Shown here piece after piece: positions 24,061 through 34,736 of a stretch of DNA of 64,000 nucleotides. Both the position numbers and the translations under genes were made by a program. Within the stretch, counting starts at the first letter, position 1, and every line of letters begins with the position of its first letter. A model generated the notes under the pieces. The model was not told the origin of the DNA. It did not search any database and was given only the letters and a program-made list of their open reading frames with translations. Source of the stretch: Vicugna pacos (taxonomy: Eukaryota > Chordata > Mammalia > Artiodactyla > Camelidae); the NCBI RefSeq assembly GCF_048564905.1, contig NC_133002.1, forward strand, positions 26,278,501 to 26,342,500, read 5' to 3'.

Positions 24061-27000
24061 TAGCTTGAAGGGAACACAAAGTTTCTTTTCAGTTGCAAAC
24101 TCCACTCCGTACATATATATGGGGTGGTACAAGCTCCAACTCGGTTTTACAGTGAAAACTGCAGGCACTTGAAACCGGCAGTAGGTTACACACTGAGAAA
24201 CCAGAGTCAGTGTTTCTCCTGCAACCCGTTCCCTTTGTGCTGGATGAACGAACGTCTCTCCACATGCTCAGTTCTGAGAGATAAGTGTGTGTGAAAGCCG
24301 TCCTTCACCTAGCATGAAGGGAACACAAAGTTACTTGTCATTTGCAAACTCCACTGCATACATATATATTGGGAATTCAAGCTCCAACTCGGATTTACAG
24401 TGCAAACCGCAGGAACTTCAAACCGTCACTAGGAAACAGACTGAAAAACCAGAGTAAGTGTTTCTCCTTCAACCCGTTCCCTTTGTGCTGGATGAACGAA
24501 CGTCTCTCCACATGCTCAGCTCTGAGAAATTAGTGTGTGTGAAAGCCGTCCTTCACCTAGCTTGAAGGGAACACAAGTTTTCTTGTCAGTTACAAACTCC
24601 TCTCCATTCGTATATATGGGGAGGAACAAGCTCCAACCCGGTTTTACAGTGAAAACGGCAGGCACTTCCAACCGGCACTAGGAAACAGACTGAGAAACCA
24701 GAGTAAGGGTTTCTCCTGCAACCCGTTCCCTTTGTGCTGGATGAACGAACGTCTCTCCACATGCTCAGTTCTGAAATTTAAGTATTTATGAAACCCTTCC
24801 TTCAGCTTGCTTTTTGGGAACACAAACTTTCTTTTCAGTTTAAAGCTACACATTTGGTGTGACTTTCGTACATCTAGCACAGTTGAAACTTGTTTCTGGT
24901 GGAACCCTCACCCTGCTTTCTCAGACTTTTTCTTAGTGCCGATTTTAAATTCCTGCGATTTTCAATATTAAACAGATTTGGAGCTTTTACCTCCCCTTAT
25001 ATATATTTTTAGTCTAGTTTCCAAATGAAAAGCATCTTTTTTCCCACAAAGCTTGGTGTTTTTTTTTTCACACACACTTCTGTGTAATAATTGAGCATGT
25101 TTATTGTCATTCGTCTATCTATCATTAAGTGAATTTTTGTCAATTTTAACACTTACTCTTGTTCTGATTATGTTTCCAAAACTGCTTAGACGTTCATGCA
25201 GTTTTCACTGTTAAATCGATTTCGAGTTATTACCTCCCAATACATATCTATATAGTTTTTTTCCAGTAGAAAAAACTATGTGTTCACAACATGCTTTATG
25301 ATTCACGGATTTCACACAAACTTTATTCTCAGAGTTCAGCATTTGAGCAGACGTCCTTTCATCTATCCTAAAGTGACTGGGTTGCAGTTGATTCACTTAC
25401 TCTGGTTTCTCAGTATGTTTTTTGTGTCAATTTGAAGTTCATGCAATTTTCACTGTAAAACAGGGTTGAACTATTTCCCCCATATATATGTATGTAGATT
25501 GTTTTCCCAGTGAATTCAACTCTGTGTTCCCTTCAAGCTAGTTTATTGATGGCTTCCACACAGTCTGAACTCTCAGTACTGAGCAAATGGAGTTACGTTT
25601 GTTCATATAGGATAAAAAGAATAGGTACCACTAGAAACTCATACTCTGTTGTCGCAGTATATTTAATATCTTTGGTTTGAATTTCATGATGTTTTCACTG
25701 TATAACCTAGTTGAAAACTGTACCTGCCAATGTATATTTATGTAGTGTGTTCCTCACTGTAAACAAAGAATTTGATCCCGAGAAGATTTGTGATTTTCGG
25801 CTTTCACACACATTCAATTTTTGAAACTGAGTATATGAGGTGGGATTCGTTCATCTAAACTAAACAGAATGGATTCCTGTAAATACACTTACTGTGGGGT
25901 CTGAATATGTTTCCTAATTCCGGTTTGAAATTGATGCATTTTTCACTTTAAAACCAATTTGGAGCTAGTACCATCCCGTATATATATATATACAGTGTAG
26001 TTTCCTGCTGAATAAAACTTTGTTTTCCCAAAAAACTAGCTAATTGATGACTTTTACACTGACCTAAATCTCAGAATTAACATGTGGAGAGATATTCGTT
26101 CATCTAACTTTAAGGGAATGTCTTGCAGTAGAAACGCTAACTTGGTTTCTCAGTATGTTTCCTAGTGCCGGTTTTAATTTCATGCAGTTTTCACTGTAAA
26201 ACCGAGTTGGAAATATTGCCTTCCCATATGTATTTATATAGTGTAGCTTTCCAGTGTAAAGAAAGTGTGTGTTCCAAACAAGCTAGTTGGTTGACGGCTT
26301 TCACACACACTTAACTCTCAGAATTGAGCATGAGGTGTGAATTTTTTCATCTAACATGAAGGGAATGTGTTGCAGTTGAAACATTTACTCTGGTTTCTCA
26401 GTATGTTTCCTATTGCCGTTTTGAAGTTCATACACTTTTCACTTTAGACACGAGTTGGAGCTTGTATCTCCCTATATATATAGAGAGAGAGATTAGTTTC
26501 CCACTGGATAGAATCTGAGTGTTCCCAAGTTGCTTGATGATTGACGGCTTTCACACACAATTAATTCTCAGAATTGAGCATGTAGAGAGACGTTCATTCT
26601 TTTAGCAAAAAGATAATGGTTTGCAGTAGAAAGAATTACCCTGGTTTCTCAGGATGTTTCCTAGTGTCCTTTTAAAGTTCATATATTTTTCAGTGTAAAC
26701 CCGAGTTGGAGGTAGTACGCCAATATATATGTATATATGCAGTGTCGTTCTTCACTCTTTAGAAACTATGTTTTCCCTTCAAGCTAAGTGATGTTTTACA
26801 TTTGCACACATTCATCCCTCATAACTGAGCATGTGTAGACGCTTTCGTTCAATTACGATAAAGGGAATTCTTTGCAATTGAAACACTTACACGGGTTTCT
26901 CAGTCTGTTTCCTCATGCCGGTTTGAAGTTCATGCAGTTTTCACTGTAAAACCGTGTTGGGGCTAGTACCTCCCCATATAAAATCATGTCATGTATTTTC

Positions 27001-27328
27001 CCCATGAAAAAGATTGTGTTTCCCCAACAAGCTAGGTGTTTGACGGCTTTCACACTCACTTACTCTCAGAATTGAGCATGTTAAGATACGTTCTTTCATC
27101 TTGCATAAAGAGAAGAGGTAGCACTTGAAATATTTACTCTGTTTTCTCAGTATGTTTCCTAGTGGCGGTTTGAAATTCATGCAGTTTTCAGTGTAAAAAC
27201 GACTTGGAGCTATTACCTTCCAATATAGATATATGTAGTGTATTTCCCCACTCAAAGGAAACTATGTTTTCCCTACAAGCTAAGTTATAGTTTACATTCA
27301 CCCTTATTCAACACTCAGAACTGAGCAT

Positions 27329-27374
27329 GTGGAGAGGTATTCTTTCAACTAGTGGAGAGGTATTCTTTCAACTA
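27329..27374 (+). repeat. 23-bp tandem duplication within one diverged monomer
   Basis: The 23 bases at 27,329-27,351 (beginning GTGGAGAGGTATTC) are repeated perfectly at 27,352-27,374. It is a private slippage event in a single flank monomer. Confidence 0.9.
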
Positions 27375-29460
27375 GCTTAAAGGGAATTATTTGCAGTAGA
27401 AACACTTACTTTGTTTTCTCAGTATGTTTCCTAATTCGAGTTTGCAGTTCATGCAGTTTTAACTGTAAAACCAATTTGGAACTAGTACCTCCCCATATAT
27501 AGGTATTTAGTGTTGTTTCCCACTGAAAAGAATTTGTGTGTTCCCAAAAGTTAGCTTCCTAACGGGTCTCACACTCATTTAACTCTCAGAATTGAGCATG
27601 TGTAGAGACGTTCATTCATATAGCATAAAGGGGATAGTTAGTAATAGAAACACTTACTCTGGTTTCTTAGTATATTAACTAGTGCTGGTCTGAACTTCAT
27701 GCATTTTGCACTTTTGAACCGACTTGGAACTAGTACCTCCTCATTTATATGTATGTAGTGTATTTCCCCAATCAAAAGTAACTGTGTGTTCCCTACAAGC
27801 TAAGTGATAGATGGCTTTCGCACAGAGTCTGCTCTCAGAACTGAGCATGGGGTGAAGCGTTAGTTCATCTAGGATGAAGGGAATGGGTTGCAGTTGAACC
27901 ACTTATCTGGATTCTCAGTTGTTTCCTAGTGCCAATTTGAAGTTCATTCAGTTTTCATTGTAAAATCGACTTCGGGCTAGTACCTCCCCGTATATATGTA
28001 TGTAGTTAGTTCGGCACTCAAAAGACACTGTGTTCCCTACAAGCTAAGTGATAGATGGTATTCGCTAGCATTAAACTCAAAACAGAGCATGTGGACAGGC
28101 TATCGTTCATCTAGTATAAAGGGAATGGGTTGCACTAGAAATAATTACTCTTGTTTCTTAGTATGTTTCCTAGTGTCGGTAAATTTGCTGCAGGTTTCAC
28201 GGTGAAACACTTGGACCTAGTACCTCTCCATATATATGAATATATTGTAGTTTTCCACTCAAAAGAATATGTTTGTTTCCAACAAGCTAGGTGACTGTCG
28301 GCTTTCACACACACTTAACTCTCAGAATTGAGCATGTGGAGTCTGGTTCGTTCATCTAGCATAAAGGGAATGGGTAGCATAAGAAACACTTACTCTGATT
28401 TCTCAGTATGTTTCCTATTGCCGGTTTGAAGTTCATGCAGTTTTCACTGTAAAATCGACTTGGAGCTAGTACCTCCCCATATATATATGTAGTGTAGTTC
28501 CCCAGTCAAAAGAAACTGTGTGTTCCCTACAAGACTAGTGATAGATGATTTTGCACACATTCAACCCTCAGAACTGAGCCTGTGGAGAGACGTTCGTTCA
28601 TCTATGATGAAGGGAATGATTTGCTGTAGAAGCACTTACTGTGGTTTCTCAGTATGTTTCCTCGTGCCGGTTTGAATTTCATGCATTTTTAACTGTAAAA
28701 CAGAGTTGGAGCTAGTACCTCCCCATATATATTTATATAGTGTCATTCCCAACTCAAAAGAAACTGTGTGTTCCCAAAAAGTTAGGTGATTGACGGCATT
28801 CACGCACACTTAAGTCTCAGAATAGAGCATTTTAAGATACGTTCATTCATCTACCATAAAGGGAATGGGTTGCATTAGAAAGACTTACTCTGGTTTCTCA
28901 GTTTCGTTCCTAGTGCTGGTTTGAATTTCATGCAGTTTTCACTGTAAAGTTGACTTGGAAATATTACCTCCCATATATATGTGTATATTGTTTTTCTCCA
29001 CTCAAAAGGATCTGTGTGTTCCCTACAAGCTAACCGATAGATGGCTTTTGAACACATTCATCTCTCAGAACTGAGCATGGAGAGAGGCGTTCATTCATCT
29101 AGGATGAGGGCAATGGGTTGCAGTAGAATCACTTAGTCTGGTTTCTCATTATTTTTCCTAGGTCCGGTTTGAATTTCATGCAATTTCCACTGTAAAACCA
29201 AGTTGGTGCTAGTATCTCACCATATAGATATTGTGTAGTTTCCAATAGAAAAGAAACTGTGTTTTCCCAACAAGCTAGTTGTTTGATGGCTTTCACACAT
29301 ATTCAACTCTCAGAATTGAACATGTGTAGAGGCATTCGTTCATGTAGCATAAATGGATTTTGTAACTTTAGAAACACTGTGATTTGTACGTATGTTTTCT
29401 AGTGCTGGTTTGAAGTTCATGCAGTTTTCAGTGTAAAATCGTGTTGGAGCTACTAGCTAT

Positions 29461-29462
<2 letters not shown>

Positions 29463-29517
<55 letters not shown>
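29463..29517. repeat. (AT)n microsatellite grown from the monomer's AT core
   Basis: About 27 AT units replace the short CATATATATG core found at this place in other monomers. The expansion accounts for the roughly 288-bp spacing of this monomer. Confidence 0.95.
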
Positions 29518-29521
<4 letters not shown>

Positions 29522-29896
29522 GTTTAGTTCCACACTCTAAAGAAACTGTGTGTTCACAACAAGATAGGTCATTGACCGATTACACGCACATTCAACTCTC
29601 AGAATTGAGCATGTGGAGACGCGTTCGTTAATGTCGCATAAAGGGATTGAGGAGCCATAGAAACACTTAATGTGATTTCTCAGTATGCTTCTTAGTGTGA
29701 GTTTCAAGTTCATGCACTTTTCTCTGTTAAACCGAGTTGGAGCTAGTACCTCCCCATATATATTTATGTCGTGTATTTTCCCACTGAAAAGAAACTGTGT
29801 GTTCTCAACTAGCTAGGTGATTGACGGCTTTCACACACACTCAGCTGTCAGAATTGAGCATGTGGAGAGGCGTTCGTTCATCTAGCATAAATGGAA

Positions 29897-30882
29897 TTTG
29901 AAAGCGATTATAATGACCTATGTTGGTATTAAAACAGTAAAGGGAGGATTAATTTAGAGCCTGTATAGTTATGATCAGCATACATGACAGAATTTCATTT
30001 TCAGCATAAATTTCTTTTTTTAACGTTCAGAAAACTTAATTCTTTCCTGTAACTGGATATAGATAGTGAATGTTTTAAAGTCTTTGAGCAACTGCTTTAA
30101 ACTAGAATTATTACTTTGCTTCTGGTCTTTAACCTAAGGGAATATCCAGAATTCCAGTGGCAGTTCAAAGCAAGGGCCTGAAACTTGCCTATTACTTGTT
30201 TTAAGTACAGTAAGAATAACTGTATACTAGGGTACTGTGGATAACTGAAGGGCTGCTTGGATATGTTGTATGTAAGTTATATTTTCAAAAATTATTAATA
30301 TCATGAAAATCAATCAACCTTGGTGATCTATTTGGTATAATTTAATCTTTAATAACGTAAATTTTGATAGCCCTTTTATTTATGTAACTTATGAAAAATA
30401 AGTTGGCTTTATATAACTACTTTTTAAATAAATGATTAAATTTTGGGTTTTTTTATCATTTGCTTATTAAAAATAGGATATTAATTACACAATATGTATT
30501 TTCCTTCAAGTTCATACATTTTTCCCAAAACTATCTTGACTTGTTTAGATAAGTTAACCCATAGTCTGATTTATTTTAAACACTCAGAATGTTCTTATGT
30601 ATGTTGCTTTATTAGAGAGCAAGAATTCCTTATTATTTTTAATAAAATATACTTGCAGGAAACTATACTGGGATTCTTTCATTCACAGAGTCAAGCAATG
30701 ATTCCTGTTTTGTTAGATCAGGTGTCTAGGTCTCTCAACTTCCAAAAGATTACATGGACAAAGTTAAAAACGCCATTAATGATCTACTAAGAAAGTTTAT
30801 TGTGTTCCTTGATTAAAAGTATAAATATGGGTCAGCCTTAAATTCGGATGTAAAACTGTTATGAATTACATGAGTCTTCTCC
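29897..30882. other. Unassigned AT-rich DNA next to the satellite
   Basis: Single-copy-looking, AT-rich sequence with no recognised repeat or gene. A 98-codon open frame at 30,494-30,790 has no recognisable family and lies in AT-rich DNA. I do not call it a gene. Confidence 0.5.
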
Positions 30883-30892
30883 AAAATTCTTT

Positions 30893-31047
30893 TTTTAAAC
30901 ATTTTTTATTGATTTATAATCATTTTACAATGTTGTGTCTAATTCCAGTGTTCAGCACAATTTTTCAGTCATTCATGGACAATAACACACTCATTATCAC
31001 ATTTTTTCTCTGTGAGTTATCATAACATTTTGTGTATATTTCCCTGA
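30893..31047 (-). mobile_element. L1 3'-end fragment with target-site duplication
   Basis: About 155 bp equal to the reverse complement of the last part of the L1 at 57,999-59,196, covering the GTGTCTAATTCCAGTGTTCAG stretch and the poly(A) side TTTTTTATTGATTTATAATC. The direct repeat AAAATTCTTT flanks it at 30,883-30,892 and 31,048-31,057. It is a severely 5'-truncated, fairly young insertion. It holds only 3' UTR sequence. Confidence 0.87.
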
Positions 31048-31271
31048 AAAATTCTTTAATTTGGGCTTTAAACCCTCCAGTAAAATACTGGTTTGAAGGA
31101 AGAAGAAAGTTGAGAAATGATTCAATCCAAATTCTATGGGAATAAACAAAGCTAAATGTTTCAGTCATTATTTGAAGCAGAACAGATATGTTTTCTGCAC
31201 CATATGATTTTAATATTATTCATCTGAACATACGGTATAGACACCATGAGACCACAAGCCAACAAACAAGA

Positions 31272-31860
31272 TGTCAGGTAAAGCAAGAAAAACAACTGAG
31301 GGGATTTTCTACTGCAAAATTTCCCCTAACTCGAACTGTAATAGAGAACAAATCTGACGCCACATTGGATCTGTTCCTTTAGTTTGAAGCACTGTGCCCT
31401 GTTTTCCAGGCTTAATCTTGCTGGCTCTGCACCTTTTGTAAAACAACGTTGCCTTTAGCCTAATACCTACAGGAAAGCCTATTCTTGGGGCTCTGACCTT
31501 TAATGATGTTAGCACTTCTGCACTTATGCAGGGATGGCAAGTTGCAAAATAGAGAATAACCTTTGTTTTGTTGGAGATTTACAGGGACACCACAGCCTGA
31601 CACACATGGATGACTGCAAGAACAAAGAATGCCTGCAGCAAGAAGTTTGCACAGTCAACCACACTCCCTCCCCTTTTTAGCTTAAAAGGGGCCTGAATTC
31701 TGACTTGGGCAAGATGATTCTCCAGGACATTAGTCCCCCATCTTCTTGGTCTGCCAGCTTTCTGAATAAAGTTACTATACCTTGCTCCAAAACCTTGTCT
31801 CCTGATTTATTTTTTTATCGCTGTTGTGTAGCGAGCAGAACAAGTTTGGCCTCGGTAACA
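31272..31860 (+). mobile_element. Retroviral LTR fossil, probably solitary (ERV1-like)
   Basis: The region has LTR layout: a start near TGTCAGG, a promoter-like stretch AGCTTAAAAGGGGCCTG, a polyadenylation signal GAATAAAG at about 31,763, a GT-rich stretch, and an end at CTCGGTAACA. No internal retroviral sequence lies on either side, so it looks like a solo LTR left by recombination. Class I affiliation is by resemblance only, and the exact left end is uncertain. Of moderate age. Confidence 0.55.
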
Positions 31861-33394
31861 GAACCAGCTTTGTCATTTCGTCTGATGTGAAATCTCTCTG
31901 GGTGTACACGTGCTTGCCTGGTGGTGGTGGTGGTAGTAGGCAAAAATATTTCACTTCTCCTGATTTCAATAGGCTAAAATTTCCTGCTATTTAAGTCAAC
32001 TCTAGACTTTTACAGAATCACCTGCAGATGTGCTTCTGGAAGCTAGAAAAATTCCAACAATGAAAATAATTGTATTGTCTCCAGACAAGATACTTTTCCT
32101 CAAAACTGAGTAGCTGTGAGACACAATTCAGGAGTACAGATAGATGCAGTGTGCTTCATTTCCCATGTTGTTCCAACACAATTTTCCAGTTATATCAAAG
32201 TAAATTAAAATCAGTCTTCAATAGCAGATGCTCTGGCATGATACAACAATGTCAATTCCACATATTGAGCCAGAGCAGCTTTAGAGTAAATAATTTTATA
32301 CCAAATCCTGCTTGATGTCCTGTCTTCTCCCTGGTGGCTAATTCCTTCTTCTGTCTTCCTAAAAGTTCTCCTGTTATGGGAAGTTAGCCTTTACTGTGCA
32401 CATTCAATTGAGAAGACACAAATTAAATATAGGAGGGGATGACATGCATATTTAATTCTTACTTATACATAAATACAAACACACAGGACCTGTGTCTTGG
32501 AAGACGTCACTTCCTAATATGGGCAAGAGGATGGTCTATAGTTCAATCAATGATCTAAAAGCAGTTTTCTAGGATATAATAAAGCAATGCCTGAGTTATA
32601 AGACAGAACAACCCCTGGATATGAAACAGTGGCACCAATCAGTGGGGGCACATGTGTGCACACACACGCCCATGCACACAGAGCAGCCTTGGAGACACTC
32701 CATCTGTGCTGATGGAGCAAAGTCATGCTGGGGAGATGAGGAAAAAGTGCCTAATACAATCAAACCAGGACACCTGAGGAATGGGTCATAGGAGTCAATT
32801 AAATTTTCTGGTTAGCTGTAGGTCAAACAAAAACACTTTTAGTTTCAAACGTCATTATTAAAAATTTTGTTAAAGCACAGGAGCCTGTTTTCCTGCCTTG
32901 CTTAGTGTCATATGCCATATTAAACATGACAGATTCATGCTTCTCTGACTGTGGAATGGGAAAGGCCTTGCTGTCCTATTCTGAATATTAGTCTATGTTT
33001 TGCAGCACAGTGGATACTGAAAATGGGGCAATTTGAGTGAATGGGAATGGACATAACCTAGCAGTCATTGACTGTGTGTGATCTGCCAACTTTCTCCAAA
33101 AAGAAGGGGTAGCAAGCAAATCAGATTAATTCAGGGATCTTGGGGTGGGGAGTCGGGTGGGCTGACAGCTGGGTGGTCTCATGTAGCTGTTTTACTGTGT
33201 AAAATAGTGACTATGAGCCACAGTGACACATTGTCAAATTCTTGTGCCTGTAGCTGTGATACCTGGCCAAGTCTGTGCAGCCAATTTTATCGATGGTGCA
33301 TAATGAAAATAACTAACCTTCCCTGAGGACCATCTTATGTGAAATCCATTCATTGTCTCACTGAATTCCCTAAGCACACTTTTTGGTACATAAC
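31861..33394. other. Unassigned intergenic DNA
   Basis: No gene or confident repeat is recognised. There is a short CA-rich patch at about 32,650-32,690. Short open frames here have no family resemblance. Confidence 0.4.
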
Positions 33395-33475
33395 AGTCTT
33401 AAAATATGAAGCAGGGATAAAATGAAGCTCTGAAGTGTTGAAGCCTTGCCCGAAATCATGCAGTTGGGAAGACGC
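33395..33475 (-). mobile_element. MIR-like fragment
   Basis: Weak match to the MIR core in reverse orientation: a GATAAAATGAAGCTCTGAAG stretch followed by CTTGCCCGAAATCATGCAG. Old and short. Confidence 0.35.
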
Positions 33476-34529
33476 GGTGCTGGGAGCTAAGCTCGAGCCA
33501 GACTACAGAACCTGAAGGGCCCAGCAAGTCCCCTCACCCAGGAACCTGGCACACAGCCACTGCCAGGTCCTGTTCTGTTTCTATGAGTGCTCATGGGAAA
33601 GTGCCAGGGACTTAGCGTAAATATGACTTGATTAAGAAATTCAAACTGGGATAGCCTTTTGTTTGGGACTGCAACCTGGGAGTGAAACTGGCAGTGAAGT
33701 AAGGGAGGAAACAGCCCTGGTTGTAAGAACATTTCTAGGGAAGAAGGCTCCCTGATGGGCTGGCATGGGAATCGCTGTGGTTGTGAGCTCCCTGTTGCCC
33801 TGTGGGGGTGTGGGCAGGGAAGGAGAGAGACTGTTCAAACTGGTCATAGTCACTACAGTTTGTAAACAGCTGAGTTCTGTTCCCTCACAGCTCAGACACA
33901 TGCAGGACATGAGGCTGCTTAGCTAATGACCAACAGTGGGTAGCAAAGGCCAAGAGTGGGGTGGGGAGGAGAGATGGGACCACCTTCTAGAAGAACCTCT
34001 GCCCCAGGGGTCCAGGAATGTAATGAATGATTGGGGATTCACAAAGGGTTTATATGACCTCATCAGGTAGTTCCTACTTTAAACTGAGAGTCTGGAATAT
34101 ATGGTAAAATACGGTGGAATGACTGCTCTTATTTTAGGTTCTGCAAAAACTTAAACAGATGGATTTCTATCTCCATTATACAAGCACTGCTGGGTAACCT
34201 TTAGAGCCATGTGAGGATCAAACGAGTGAGTACTTATTAATACTATTACCATGCTTCTACTGAATTAACACTTCTGCAACAGTATAATGGCCACGCTTCT
34301 TAACAACTGCCTCTGTAAGAGCTCTTGTAAGTCATAAATAATATTTATAAAGAAAATATATTAAAATAATAACAATTACAGTTACAACAAATATGTTGTT
34401 TATAGCGATGTCAGTGTTAGCATCTGCCTCTCATATTAAACAATGCCCAACACTGGATTCCTTAGGAAGTAATGCCAATGCATGTTTGGACTTTTCAAAG
34501 TCTTCAGCCCATGAAGACTTTTTACTCAC
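33476..34529. other. Unassigned DNA downstream of the anoctamin relic
   Basis: I see no later anoctamin exons here; the terminal transmembrane exons were not found. A possible MIR remnant lies at about 34,130-34,250, with GAGGATCAAACGAGTGAGTA resembling the MIR 3' part. Confidence 0.35.
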
Positions 34530-34736
34530 ATTGGTCCACCACAGCCAGAATTGCTGTTCCTTGCATGGTGGGCTGCCATGCTGCGATGTCCTGGGCTTTT
34601 TCTGGTACCATGCGTCTATACAGGGTAGTCAAGTTTCCACATACCCACTCTGATTTGCAATATATTGTTCTCCAGAGCCAACAGATTGGCCACTGGAAAG
34701 AGGCCACAGATAAGGTGGTGAACCCAAACTGAATAC
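34530..34736 (-). pseudogene. Anoctamin relic exon (QFGF ... MVPEKAQDI ... AILAVV)
   Basis: Reads IQFGFTTLSVASF, then, in a shifted frame, LLALENNILQIRVG, then YRRMVPEKAQDIAAWQP and QGTAILAVV, matching a transmembrane exon of ANO6. A pair of compensating frameshifts sits around the LLALENNI segment, and one extra G precedes the last codons. The acceptor (CAACAG before the exon) and donor GTGAGT are both present. The length of 207 bp is close to that expected. Confidence 0.87.

Larger units (their letters stand above)
1..24845 (+). repeat. Satellite array, about 248-bp monomer, about 100 copies
   Basis: Head-to-tail monomers of 247-250 bp fill the whole interval in one orientation. The starting motif GCTCCAACTCGG recurs at 1, 249, 497, 744 and onward, and the array runs off the left edge. 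Each monomer carries the landmarks CCATACATATATATGG, TTTTACAGTGAAAACGGCAG, GGATGAACGAACGTCTC and CTAGCTTGAAGGGAACAC. Most differ from one another at only a few positions, with diagnostic variants such as AGTCAGTG, AGTAAGGG, AGTAATGG, AGTCAGCG and AGTCATTG before TTTCTCC. No transposon interrupts it. A typical monomer holds about seven CpGs. I do not recognise a published satellite name. The short open frames across it are by-products of the repeat and not genes. A centromeric, pericentromeric or subtelomeric location is inferred, not shown. Confidence 0.97.
24846..29896 (-). repeat. Diverged satellite monomers in opposite orientation
   Basis: About 20 monomers of the same satellite are readable only as the reverse complement of the main array. 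The landmarks GTTTTCACTGTAAAAC, TTTCTCAGTATGTTTCCTAG and CTCCCCATATATAT recur every 244-250 bp (near 25,203, 25,447, 25,693, 25,937 and so on to 29,714). Divergence between neighbours is far greater than in the main array, with many indels. It forms the old edge of the array. The last monomer breaks off at about 29,896 into unrelated sequence with no mobile element at the seam. Confidence 0.92.

Noticed and set aside
1788-24533. Dozens of 60-96 codon open frames across the satellite, several identical in sequence
   Set aside because: They are the same stretches of the tandem monomer read in one frame. Their identity reflects the higher-order repeats. They vary in length with single-base indels and resemble no protein.
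1-24845. Possible CENP-B box near CCCGTTCCCTTTGTG or TTCGTTCATCC
   Set aside because: Neither fits the required TTCGNNNNANNCGGG pattern on either strand; key bases are wrong.
1-24845. CRISPR-like or clustered repeat array
   Set aside because: The repeats are contiguous monomers of about 248 bp without unique spacers, in mammalian DNA.
24846-29896. A separate satellite family in the flank
   Set aside because: Reverse-complementing aligns its landmarks in the same order with those of the main array, so it is the same family, inverted and diverged.
34393-34732. Two 86-codon plus-strand frames
   Set aside because: They lie antisense to the anoctamin relic exon at 34,530-34,736 and have no family match.
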